41,561 nucleotides of DNA. It comes from Fusobacteriia bacterium 4572_74 (GTDB taxonomy: Bacteria > Fusobacteriota > Fusobacteriia > Fusobacteriales > Fusobacteriaceae). Below the pieces are notes generated by a model. The model worked only from the letters and a program-made list of their open reading frames with translations, made no database searches and was not told where the DNA came from. Each line of letters opens with the position of its first letter. Within the stretch, counting starts at the first letter, position 1. Below are positions 8,500 to 16,730 of this stretch, piece by piece. The stretch spans positions 1 through 41,561 of the forward strand of contig NBMF01000025.1 in the NCBI GenBank assembly GCA_002084825.1, written 5' to 3'. The translations under genes were made by a program, and so were the position numbers.

Positions 8500-9927
8500 A
8501 TGATTACTTTTTTATTATCGATAGTTTTATTAGTTTTAGGTCATTTATTTTATGGGAAGTTTGTTGAGAAGGTATTTGGAATAGATCCAAAAGCAAAAAC
8601 ACCGGCAATTAGATTAGAGGATGGAGTAGACTTTATACCATTACCAGGTTGGAAAATATTTATGATTCAATTTTTAAATATTGCAGGATTAGGACCAATA
8701 TTTGGAGCCATTGCAGGAGCTTTATTCGGACCGGTAGCATTTATATGGATTGTAATTGGATCAATATTTGCAGGTGGAGTACATGACTATATGTCAGGGA
8801 TGTTATCACTTAGAAACGATGGTAAATCAATACCAGAATTAGTTGGGAAATATTTAGGACAACCTTATAGAATGGCAATGAGAGTTATATCTGTAGTATT
8901 ATTGGTATTAGTAGGAGTAGTATTTGTAGCAGGACCTGCAACCATCTTACATGGATTAACAGGATTGAATGTTCAAATGTTAATCTATATCATATTTGCT
9001 TATTATTTAATAGCAACATTAGTACCAGTAGATAAGATAATAGCTAAGATCTATCCATTGTTCGGAGCAGCACTGTTATTCATGGCAGCTGGTGTAGGAG
9101 TTATGTTATTTGTAGGAGGATTTGAGATCCCGGAATTATTTGGTAATATAACAAATATGCAGGCGACACCTATGAAAACCCCTATATTCCCAATGTTATT
9201 TATCACAATAGCATGTGGAGCAATATCAGGATTCCATTCAACTCAATCACCGCTTATGGCAAGATGTTTAACTAATGAAAAGCAAGGTAGAGGTGTATTT
9301 TATGGTTCTATGATTGCAGAGGGTGTAGTAGCATTAGTATGGGCAGCAGCAGCAATGGCATTCTTTGGAGGAATAAAAGGATTAGCAGGATTTGACGGAA
9401 ATGCAGCAGCAATTGTAAATGTAATATCTAACTCATTATTAGGAAAAGTTGGAGGAGCATTAGCAGTATTTGGAGTAGTAGCAGCACCTATCACATCTGG
9501 AGATACAGCATTTAGAAGTGCTAGACTTACAATAGCAGACGCACTTAACTTTGAACAACACTCTATGAAAAATAGATTATTAGTAGCTATACCATTATTT
9601 GTTATTGGATTCTTCCTTTCAAAAGTAGACTTCAACATTGTGTGGAGATATTTTGGATTCACTAACCAATTGATCGCAACTATGGTATTATGGACTGCTA
9701 CAGCTTACTTTGTAAGTGAAAAGAAAAATTTCTGGATTACATATATCCCGGCAGTATTCATGACATCTGTATGTATCGCATTTATCATGATGGCACCAAT
9801 TGGATTTGGATTACCGGTAATGATGTCTAAGTATGCAGGGATTGCTATAGCAGTAGTTATAGGAGGAGTATTCTTAGCGGTAAAAGATAAGGTATATAAT
9901 AAGAAAGAGGAAGAAGTAACAGTATAG
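8500..9927 (+). CDS. cstA: CstA-family transporter (pyruvate/peptide type)
   Basis: A 475-residue polytopic membrane protein of the short CstA form common in anaerobes. Visible family segments are GLGPIFGAIAGALFGPVAF, the GGVHDYMSGMLSLRNDG loop, GAISGFHSTQSPLMARC and ITSGDTAFRSARL. CstA/BtsT proteins import pyruvate or peptides at the cytoplasmic membrane. It lies 190 nt after lytR with its own control region and a strong AGGAGG site, and ends at a perfect terminator. The pairing with LytS/LytR mirrors the E. coli BtsSR-BtsT arrangement. Substrate in this organism is not shown. Confidence 0.92.
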   Translation: MITFLLSIVLLVLGHLFYGKFVEKVFGIDPKAKTPAIRLEDGVDFIPLPGWKIFMIQFLNIAGLGPIFGAIAGALFGPVAFIWIVIGSIFAGGVHDYMSGMLSLRNDGKSIPELVGKYLGQPYRMAMRVISVVLLVLVGVVFVAGPATILHGLTGLNVQMLIYIIFAYYLIATLVPVDKIIAKIYPLFGAALLFMAAGVGVMLFVGGFEIPELFGNITNMQATPMKTPIFPMLFITIACGAISGFHSTQSPLMARCLTNEKQGRGVFYGSMIAEGVVALVWAAAAMAFFGGIKGLAGFDGNAAAIVNVISNSLLGKVGGALAVFGVVAAPITSGDTAFRSARLTIADALNFEQHSMKNRLLVAIPLFVIGFFLSKVDFNIVWRYFGFTNQLIATMVLWTATAYFVSEKKNFWITYIPAVFMTSVCIAFIMMAPIGFGLPVMMSKYAGIAIAVVIGGVFLAVKDKVYNKKEEEVTV

Positions 9928-9950
9928 AATTTTCTTATATAAGAGTAATA

Positions 9951-9988
9951 AAAAAGCTAGGAATTCCATTTGGAATTCCTAGCTTTTT
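9951..9988. terminator. Bidirectional terminator between cstA and trpS
   Basis: A perfect 17-bp stem, AAAAAGCTAGGAATTCC (9951-9967) with its complement (9972-9988), loop ATTT. A/T runs on both sides serve the two converging genes. Confidence 0.95.
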
Positions 9989-9991
9989 CTA

Positions 9992-10954
9992 TTATATTAG
10001 CCCTACTGCTTTTTTAACTTCTATCATCTTAGCTTTAGCTGTTGCACGGGCTTTCTTAGCACCTTCAATTAAGATTCTATCTACATATTCAGGATTAGCA
10101 ACTAACTCTTCACGTCTAGTTCTTGCTTCTGCAAAGTGTTCTAGGATAGCTTCCAAAAGTTCTTTTTTAGCATGACCATATCCATAGTTACCTGCTCTGA
10201 ATTTTTCCTTCATCTCATCTAACTTTTCAGGGGTAGCGAATAATTTATATAGAGTAGTTACATTATTATCTGGATCTTTAGGATCTTCTAATGGTGTAGA
10301 ATCAGTTACAATACTCATTACTTGTTTCTTTAATATCTTTTTAGAAGCAAACATATCGATGGTATTACCGTATGATTTTGACATCTTAGCTCCATCTACT
10401 CCAGGAACTACAGCTGTACTTTCTACGATCATAGGTTCAGGGAGTTTAAAAATATCAGCGTATTTATCATTGAACTTTGTAGCTATGTCACGAGTCATTT
10501 CTAGATGTTGTTTTTGATCTTTTCCAACAGGAACCATATCTATATCATACATTAAGATATCTGCGGCCATAAGTACTGGATATGTAAATAATCCTGTATT
10601 GGATGAGATACCACGAGCACTTTTATCCTTAAATGAATGACCTCTTTCTAAAAGTGCCATAGGCGTAAGGTTAGACAGTACCCACATAAGCTCTGTATGT
10701 TCTGGTATATGGGACTGGATAAAGATACTGGCCTTTGTAGGATCTACTCCTAATGCTAAGTAGTCTAAAACTACATCTCTAGTGTTTTTACGCAGTGCAT
10801 CTGCATCCGAAGAAGATGTAAGAGCATGGTAATCCGCTACGAAGAATAGACAGTCGTTTTCTTCTTGAAATTTGATAAATTGTTGTATTGCACCAAAATA
10901 GTTTCCTATGTGTAAGATTCCACTTGGCTGTATTCCTGATATTATTTTTTTCAT
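9992..10954 (-). CDS. trpS: Tryptophanyl-tRNA synthetase
   Basis: A class I aminoacyl-tRNA synthetase that charges tRNA-Trp with tryptophan. The 320-residue length is normal. The N-terminal ISGIQPSGILHIGNYFGAI carries the HIGH-type motif (HIGN), and GAKMSKSYGN carries KMSKS. The start at 10954 has a strong site (TAGGAGGG on the minus strand). A 54-bp segment containing the ribosome site, the ATG and the first ten codons is repeated directly upstream, creating a decoy start. An intrinsic-terminator hairpin lies between the promoter (11136-11164) and both starts, suggesting leader attenuation. Confidence 0.96.
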   Translation of the reverse strand: MKKIISGIQPSGILHIGNYFGAIQQFIKFQEENDCLFFVADYHALTSSSDADALRKNTRDVVLDYLALGVDPTKASIFIQSHIPEHTELMWVLSNLTPMALLERGHSFKDKSARGISSNTGLFTYPVLMAADILMYDIDMVPVGKDQKQHLEMTRDIATKFNDKYADIFKLPEPMIVESTAVVPGVDGAKMSKSYGNTIDMFASKKILKKQVMSIVTDSTPLEDPKDPDNNVTTLYKLFATPEKLDEMKEKFRAGNYGYGHAKKELLEAILEHFAEARTRREELVANPEYVDRILIEGAKKARATAKAKMIEVKKAVGLI

Positions 10955-11031
10955 GGTTCCCTCCTAAAATAAAAAAATTGGCTGTATTCCTGATATTATT
11001 TTTTTCATGGTTCCCTCCTAAAATAAAAAAA
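10924..11031 (-). repeat. Exact 54-bp tandem duplication over the trpS start
   Basis: Bases 10924-10977 are repeated identically as 10978-11031. Each copy holds the trpS ribosome site, ATG and first codons, so two consecutive translation start regions exist on the minus strand. Confidence 0.97.
10964..11008 (-). CDS. 14-codon upstream ORF created by the trpS start duplication
   Basis: The upstream copy of the repeat gives a full ribosome site and ATG at 11008, encoding MKKIISGIQP like TrpS and then IFLF. It stops at a TAG (10964-10966) that overlaps the ribosome site of the real trpS. If translated, ribosomes would terminate exactly where trpS initiation begins, allowing coupling or interference. 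It is a by-product of duplication, not a conserved gene as far as can be seen. Confidence 0.5.
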   Translation of the reverse strand: MKKIISGIQPIFLF

Positions 11032-11052
11032 GACCAGCCGAGATGACTGGTC
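11032..11052 (-). terminator. Attenuator-like terminator in the trpS leader
   Basis: On the minus strand GACCAG (11052-11047) pairs with CTGGTC (11037-11032) and is followed at once by seven T residues. It lies about 75 nt after the predicted promoter and before both trpS starts, so it can stop transcription ahead of trpS. No T-box signature and no Trp-rich leader peptide are seen. Confidence 0.65.
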
Positions 11053-11135
11053 AAGTATATATGTTTTTCCTCTGATTCTATATTTTAATACAGAATTAAA
11101 GGATAAAAAAGATATAACTATTGATTAATAAATAA

Positions 11136-11164
11136 ATAATACCTTTTTTAGATGGGAATGTCAA
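11136..11164 (-). promoter_or_regulatory. Strong predicted trpS promoter
   Basis: On the minus strand, consensus TTGACA (11164-11159) and TATTAT (11141-11136) are 17 bp apart. This gives a leader of about 175 nt before the trpS ATG at 10954. Confidence 0.75.
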
Positions 11165-11178
11165 CTAAAAAAACTTTG

Positions 11179-11187
11179 TGGTATACT
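11179..11187 (+). promoter_or_regulatory. Extended -10 promoter facing the MORN remnant and recG
   Basis: TGGTATACT is an extended -10 box. Its -35 position (11159-11164) coincides with the trpS -35 on the other strand, so the two divergent promoters overlap back to back. Confidence 0.45.
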
Positions 11188-11189
11188 AA

Positions 11190-11420
11190 GAGAAGAGTAA
11201 AAAAATAGAGTTTAGAAAGGAAATAATCTATACTCTTGATGGATATAAATCCTACACAGGGGAAGCTGTTTTATATTATGACAAGGATAATATAGAGAGT
11301 AGAGGTTATTCTAAAGATGGGAAATCAAACGGAGAGTGGACATATTATTTTTATAACGGGAAGATAAAGAGAAAGGGCAGTTATTCAGAGGGAAGAGATC
11401 GATTTTTTATGAATAATTAA
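11190..11420 (+). pseudogene. MORN-repeat (YwqK-like) gene remnant lacking a start
   Basis: An open frame of about 76 codons with repeat-like text such as YTGEAVLYYDKDNIESRGYS and NGEWTYYFYNGKIKRKGSY, the pattern of MORN-variant repeats in YwqK-type proteins. No ATG, GTG or TTG in this frame lies near the promoter or the AAAGGA at about 11216, and only two repeat units remain. It is best read as a degraded or 5'-truncated gene. No function is assigned; YwqK proteins are often labelled putative antitoxins on weak grounds. Confidence 0.5.
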
Positions 11421-11499
11421 ATATGGAATAATAATTTTTTTACGGGTGTTCTTTCTTGATTCCGTTATTTGGACAAGCAAAGAATGAATGGAGGAACTT

Positions 11500-13372
11500 A
11501 TGTACAAAGACTTATACAATAAAATAGAAAATTTAGATATAAAGGGTGTAGGAGAAAAAACTATAGCTGCCTTAAAAAATCTGGGAATAAATACCATCAT
11601 GGATTTGATATATTTCTTCCCACGAACCTATGAGGACAGATCCAATATAAAGAAAATAGGAGAGATCAGGTCGGAAGAATATGTGGTGGTAATCGGAAGG
11701 ATTATTTCGGTGGAAAACAGGAAAACTAAAACCCGTAAAATCATGACTGTAGCTCGTATTACCGACGGGACTGGGATGCTGGATCTGGTATGGTTTCAGA
11801 TGCCGTATCTAAAGAAAAGTCTTCAGGGAGGAGAGGAATATGTATTTATCGGGAATGTAAAGAGGGGATATAACTTTCAGATTGTTGGTCCGGAATACAG
11901 GAAATACAGCGGTAAATTAAGTGAGGAGATAAAACCTATCTACAGCAGCAATAGAAATTTATCTCAAAATGGATTACGTAAAATAATAAGAGATACAATA
12001 AAAAAGTATATTTCATATATAGAGGAAAATATTCCCAAAGAAATATTAGAAAAATATAAATTGATGGGGAGAAAAGAAGCAATTCTAAAAATTCATCTGC
12101 CAAAAAACTTGAAGGAGATAGAGGAAGCTGAAAATAGGATGGCTGTAGAGGAACTTCTAATTTTAGAATTAGGAATTCTGTCTAAAAGGTTTCAATTGGA
12201 TGCCAATAACAACTCTAAATATAAGCTGAATGATGACAGACATATGGTGAAAAAATATCTAAACAGCCTGGAGTTTGATTTAACCAAGGCACAAAAAAAA
12301 GTGATTACAGAGATATATAAGGATTTATCAGGGGGTAAAATCGTAAATAGATTGATTCAGGGGGATGTAGGATCAGGGAAAACAATTGTAGCTGTTTTAA
12401 TGCTTTTATATCTTGTAGAAAATTCTTATCAAGGGGTAATTATGGCTCCTACAGAGATTTTAGCTATACAACATTATTTATCAGTGGTAGATGACTTGGC
12501 TGAATTAGGCATAAGAGTAGAAATCCTTACAGGGAGTATAAAAGGTAAGAAACGAGAAAAATTATTATCTGAAATAAAAGAGGGAGTTGTTGATATAGTA
12601 GTAGGAACTCATGCTCTTATTGAGGATCATGTAATTTTTCATAAATTGGGACTTATTGTGGTAGATGAACAACATAGATTTGGAGTAGAACAACGGAAAA
12701 AACTAAGAGATAAAGGAGAGATATCTAATCTACTAGTTATGAGTGCGACACCTATCCCAAGATCTCTGGCTCTTAGTATCTATGGGGATTTGGATGTATC
12801 TATTATAGATGAATTACCTCCAGGGAGGATCCCTATAAAAACCAAGTGGATAGAATCTGATAACGATTTAGAAAAAGCCTATGATTTTATTAGAAAACAA
12901 TTAGTTAATGGAAGGCAGGGATATATTGTAGCTCCTCTTATTGAAGAAAGTGAAAAAATGGCTGCAACTTCTGCTACAGAACTTTATAAAGAGATGGTAG
13001 GTAGATTTTCTGAATTTGAGATAGGACTTCTTCATGGTAAGATGAAAAATAAAGAAAAAGAAGAGATTATGAATAAATTTAAAAAAAATAAGATACAGAT
13101 ACTCGTATCTACTACAGTAATAGAGGTAGGAGTGGAATGGTTTTTTAATAGCCGAGGAAGATCTAAAACTTCGTAAGCCAGGAGAAATATTCGGAACCCG
13201 TCAAAGTGGGATGTCGGATCTAAAATTTGTGGATATAGTCTACGACGTAAAAACTATAAAATTGGTCAGAGATATCTCCATAGAGTATCTAAAAAAGTAT
13301 GATGGAGAGATACAAAAAAATACATTGAGGATGGATATCGTAGAAAAATTTAAAGTGGATGAAATTAAATAG
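11500..13372 (+). pseudogene. recG: ATP-dependent DNA helicase RecG with an out-of-frame internal deletion
   Basis: RecG remodels stalled forks and branch-migrates Holliday junctions. The N-terminal wedge/OB region, Walker A (QGDVGSGKT), the DEQHRFG box, MSATPIPR and ...STTVIEVGVE are intact up to about 13137. The text then jumps to GFLIAEEDLKLRKPGEIFGTRQSGMSDL, read in another frame, and runs to the TAG at 13370-13372. In normal RecG about 60 residues separate VGV from DGF-IA, including motif VI (QLHQLRGRVGRG). That block is missing and the join shifts frame, so the first frame ends at 13176. Start ATG 11500 has GGAGG 5 nt upstream. As written RecG cannot be functional. Confidence 0.88.
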
Positions 13373-13382
13373 GAGTAAATTT

Positions 13383-14087
13383 ATGAATATAGTAAAGTTA
13401 AATATGGAAGATTATGACCGGGTATGGGTTATAAGTGATATCCATGGATATCATGATCTGTTTTTAAAATTATTGGATAAGATTAAATTGACAGCAAAAG
13501 ATCTATTGATTATAAATGGTGATTCCTGTGACCATGGTCCTTCTAGCTTTGGGATGTATGAAACAATAGAGAAACTGATCCATGACGGGTTAAATATAAT
13601 TCATACCTTTGGCAACCACGAAGATATGATGGTTAATGCCATTGAAGAGGGGGAAATATTTGCCTGGTATAGAAATGGAGGAAGACAGACTGTTGATTCC
13701 TACAAGAAAAGATATGATATTCTGAATAAACACTTAAAGTATATGAAAAATATGCCCATAGCTGTGGATCTGGGAAAATATTTTGTAGTCCATGGAGGGA
13801 TAAATCCTAAAAAAAAAATTGAAGATCAAATTCCTTATGAGATGACATGGATAAGGGGTGATTTTATAGATCATCCCCTCCTAAAAACCAATAAAATTAT
13901 AGTTTATGGACATACTCCTAACTTAGACGGAAAGATCCATTTTGTTGATGACCAAAAAATATCTATAGACTGCGGAAGTTATGACACTGGAGTTGTAGGA
14001 GCTATAGAGTTAAAAAGTATGAAGATTATATATGAAAGTACACATAGGTTAAATATATATTTGAATCAACATTTTAAAAAAAGATAA
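13383..14087 (+). CDS. Calcineurin-like metallophosphoesterase (bacterial Ser/Thr phosphatase / Ap4A hydrolase type)
   Basis: A 234-residue cytoplasmic phosphoesterase. The metal-site motifs are in order: SDIHGYHD, NGDSCDHGPSS (variant of GDxxDRG, with His for Arg), FGNHEDM, VVHGGINP and YGHTP. These fit the PrpA/PrpE-like branch that removes phosphate from proteins or cleaves diadenosine tetraphosphate; the true substrate is unknown. ATG 13383 is chosen because AGGAG (13371-13375) overlaps the recG stop codon 7 nt upstream, implying an operon with recG. A second in-frame ATG at 13359 has no ribosome site. Confidence 0.82.
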   Translation: MNIVKLNMEDYDRVWVISDIHGYHDLFLKLLDKIKLTAKDLLIINGDSCDHGPSSFGMYETIEKLIHDGLNIIHTFGNHEDMMVNAIEEGEIFAWYRNGGRQTVDSYKKRYDILNKHLKYMKNMPIAVDLGKYFVVHGGINPKKKIEDQIPYEMTWIRGDFIDHPLLKTNKIIVYGHTPNLDGKIHFVDDQKISIDCGSYDTGVVGAIELKSMKIIYESTHRLNIYLNQHFKKR

Positions 14088-14173
14088 GTTTCTAATTTAT
14101 TTTGAAGATTTGAGAATTAAGCAGGTATAAATCGGTATAAACTATAGAAATTTTTCATATATCAATAAAAATT

Positions 14174-14202
14174 TTGATAAACCAAAACAAACTTGATATA
14201 AT
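14174..14202 (+). promoter_or_regulatory. Strong predicted proS promoter
   Basis: TTGATA (14174-14179) and TATAAT (14197-14202) are separated by 17 bp, with TGA before the -10 (extended -10). The leader is about 90 nt. Confidence 0.75.
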
Positions 14203-14298
14203 AATAGATAAGAAAAATTACAAGATAAAATAATTTATTAATTTAAAATTATTGATGGAAGATAAAATTTCATTAAAATATTAGGAGGATTAGATCAT

Positions 14299-16017
14299 AT
14301 GAGATTCAGTAAGATGTATGCAAAGACATTGAAAGAAACACCAAAAGATGCTGAGGTAGTCAGTCATCAATTGATGTTGAGATCAGGAATGATAAAAAAA
14401 TTAGCAAGTGGAGTGTATACATACCTTCCTTTAGGGTATAGAGCATTAAGAAAGGTTGAAAAAATAGTTAGAGAAGAGATGGATAGAGCAGGTTCTCAAG
14501 AAATATTTATGCCAGTATTACAACCAGCAGAATTATGGAAAGAGACTGGAAGATGGGATGCAATGGGACCGGAAATGATGAGACTTCAAGATAGACATGG
14601 TAGAGACTTTATATTAGGTCCTACTCATGAAGAAGTAATTACAGATATAATCAGGAATGATATATCATCATACAAATCTTTACCGCTTAGTCTTTATCAA
14701 ATTCAAACTAAATTTAGAGATGAAAGAAGACCTAGATTTGGACTTATGAGAGGAAGAGAGTTCTTAATGAAGGATGCTTATTCATTTCATGCAACGGATA
14801 AATCTTTAGATGATGAATTTGAAAATATGAAAGCAGCTTATAGTAGAATTTTTGAAAGATGTGGAGTTGAATTTAGATCTGTAGAAGCAGATTCAGGAGC
14901 TATCGGAGGAAGCGGATCACAAGAATTTCATGTATTAGCTGAATCTGGTGAGGACGAAATAATCTATTGTAATACTTGTGGATACGCAGCTAACCTTGAA
15001 AAAGCAGAGAGTGTTGTTAAAGAAAATTCTAATTCAAAAGAAGACTTAAAACCAGCAGAATTATTGGATACTCCTGATGTTTCAAAAATAGAAGATATTG
15101 CTAAATTTTTAGAAATAGAAACTTCTCAAACTGTAAAAGCTATCACTTATATGGATACTTTATCATTAAAAGCTTACATGGTTTTACAAAGAGGAGACTA
15201 TGAGATAAACGAGGTTAAACTTAAGAACTTATTAAATGAAACTGATCTAGTTATGTTAAGTGAAACAGATTTAATCGCTAATAATTTGATAAAAGGTTAT
15301 ATGGGACCATATAATATTGAACTAGGCGATATGATACTTGTTGCTGATGAGAGTGTAACTAAGATTATAAACCATACTGCCGGTGGAAACCAAGTGGATA
15401 CACACTATATCAACGTAAACTATGGTAGAGACTATACTGCTGATATTGTAGGAGATGTTAGGAGCGTAAAAGCTGGAGAAGGATGTCCTAGATGTAGCGA
15501 GGGAGTATTGGAAAGTGCTAGAGGAATAGAAGCTGGTCACGTATTCAAACTTGGAAAGAAATATTCTGAAAGTATGGGAGCTACATATTTAGATGAGAAT
15601 GGGAAGACAAAGACAATGACTATGGGGTGTTATGGTATAGGAGTTTCTAGAACTATGGCAGCTGCAATAGAGCAAAATAACGATGATAATGGAATTATTT
15701 GGCCTATGTCAATAGCTCCTTACTTAGTAGATGTAATTCCTGCAAATATAAAAGATGCAGATCAATTAGGATTAGCAGAAAAATTATACGCTGAATTAGT
15801 GAATAAAAATATCGATACTGTAATTGATGACAGAAAGGAAAGACCGGGATTTAAATTTAAAGATGCAGACTTAATCGGATTCCCTATTAAATTAATAGTT
15901 GGAAGAGGAGCTAAGGATGGATTAGTAGAAATTAAGATTAGAAAAACTAATGAAGCTTTTGAAGTAAAAGCAGAAGAAGTAATTTCATTTATTCAAGAAA
16001 TAATAGTTAAAGGTTAG
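14299..16017 (+). CDS. proS: Prolyl-tRNA synthetase, bacterial type with editing insertion
   Basis: A class II synthetase of 572 residues that charges tRNA-Pro. Motif 2 is visible in FRDERRPRFGLMRGREFLMKD, and class II motif 3 lies in CYGIGVSRTMAA. Between them (about 230-400) is the YbaK-like editing domain that removes mis-charged alanine. The C-terminal anticodon-binding domain contains DDRKERPGFKFKDADLIG. ATG follows AGGAGG with good spacing. It is a single-gene transcript with its own promoter and terminator. Confidence 0.97.
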   Translation: MRFSKMYAKTLKETPKDAEVVSHQLMLRSGMIKKLASGVYTYLPLGYRALRKVEKIVREEMDRAGSQEIFMPVLQPAELWKETGRWDAMGPEMMRLQDRHGRDFILGPTHEEVITDIIRNDISSYKSLPLSLYQIQTKFRDERRPRFGLMRGREFLMKDAYSFHATDKSLDDEFENMKAAYSRIFERCGVEFRSVEADSGAIGGSGSQEFHVLAESGEDEIIYCNTCGYAANLEKAESVVKENSNSKEDLKPAELLDTPDVSKIEDIAKFLEIETSQTVKAITYMDTLSLKAYMVLQRGDYEINEVKLKNLLNETDLVMLSETDLIANNLIKGYMGPYNIELGDMILVADESVTKIINHTAGGNQVDTHYINVNYGRDYTADIVGDVRSVKAGEGCPRCSEGVLESARGIEAGHVFKLGKKYSESMGATYLDENGKTKTMTMGCYGIGVSRTMAAAIEQNNDDNGIIWPMSIAPYLVDVIPANIKDADQLGLAEKLYAELVNKNIDTVIDDRKERPGFKFKDADLIGFPIKLIVGRGAKDGLVEIKIRKTNEAFEVKAEEVISFIQEIIVKG

Positions 16018-16022
16018 ACAAA

Positions 16023-16054
16023 TGAAAAAGGAACTCTTAGGAGTTCCTTTTTCA
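16023..16054 (+). terminator. proS terminator
   Basis: A perfect 14-bp stem TGAAAAAGGAACTC / GAGTTCCTTTTTCA with loop TTAG, containing the T-run in its right arm. Confidence 0.92.
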
Positions 16055-16168
16055 TAGATAGATAGTTTTAAAAATACATTAAATATACTAATAGAAATAC
16101 AATAATTTTTTAATTTTTAACTTTTTACTCTAATACTTTTAAATTTCTATGTTTAATACTTTTTTTTT

Positions 16169-16293
16169 AAAATAATATCCAACTCACAATTAGTTGGTTG
16201 TTATTTTAAATTTGAAATCAATAACCATCATCTAGAAGGGGTTATTTTTGAACTCTGTAACATAACGAATAACTCTCAATAGTTATCTGTTAT
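16169..16293. repeat. Cluster of three consecutive inverted repeats
   Basis: Hairpin 1 (16169-16207): AAAATAA..CCAACT with AGTTGG..TTATTTT. Hairpin 2 (16220-16246): AATAACC with GGTTATT. Hairpin 3 (16262-16293): ATAAC-GA-ATAACT with AGTTAT-CT-GTTAT. The arms share the AATAAC/GTTAT and CAACT/AGTTG words. This could be a decayed small mobile repeat or a structured RNA. Confidence 0.5.
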
Positions 16294-16647
16294 TTGTAAA
16301 TTTATTCTTTATTTTTTTACCTACAACTAGTTGGTTTAACATGAAGCTACTAATTACTTTGTACGAATAATTAATGAATCATCCCCTATTTATTCTATTA
16401 CCCTTGTTATTTTCAAAATACATTTTAACAAAAAACATTAACTTCTAATAATGATAATCTTAATGACCGACATTAACCAAAATTAAATTAACTTTTTGAA
16501 ACTACCAACTATCTATCTTATTATATTAATACACTAAAAAAAATCAAAAGTCAAATTTTTTTTGAAAAAAATCATAAAAATTTAAAAAAGGTTATAAAAC
16601 ATCATTTTTTTGATGTTCAATTTTTGTTTAAAGGAAAAGCAAAGTTG

Positions 16648-16656
16648 TGGTAGAAT
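16648..16656 (+). promoter_or_regulatory. Extended -10 promoter of the outer-membrane barrel gene
   Basis: TGGTAGAAT matches an extended -10 element about 75 nt before the ATG at 16731; no good -35 box is seen at 17 bp. Confidence 0.4.
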
Positions 16657-16730
16657 AAATTGAATAGAAATATATTTGTAGTAGAATATGAAATGTTTAA
16701 AAAAAATAAATAAATAGATAGGGTGATATT

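Larger units (their letters stand above)
16057..16730. other. Gene-free, hairpin-rich AT stretch
   Basis: About 670 bases with no convincing coding frame. It holds a cluster of three hairpins (16169-16293), a palindrome CAACTAGTTG (16324-16333) that echoes the AGTTGGTT of the first hairpin, a hairpin AACATCA-TTTTTT-TGATGTT (16598-16617), and an extended -10 box just before the next gene. No transposase fragment is seen. Confidence 0.6.

Noticed and set aside
9300-9662. A 120-codon minus-strand frame inside cstA
   Set aside because: It is antisense to conserved CstA segments, with a low-complexity Ala/Asn/Thr product.
10788-11054. An 88-codon minus-strand frame with the peptide text HEKNNIRNTA repeated twice
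   Set aside because: The repeat is only the 54-bp trpS start duplication read in a wrong frame; it overlaps trpS and has no ribosome site.
10955-11135. T-box riboswitch in the trpS leader
   Set aside because: The conserved T-box sequence and the specifier-loop layout are not visible; only a terminator hairpin is.
11190-11420. Functional toxin-antitoxin module with the MORN remnant as antitoxin
   Set aside because: No toxin gene is adjacent, the frame lacks a start, and YwqK antitoxin labels rest on weak evidence.
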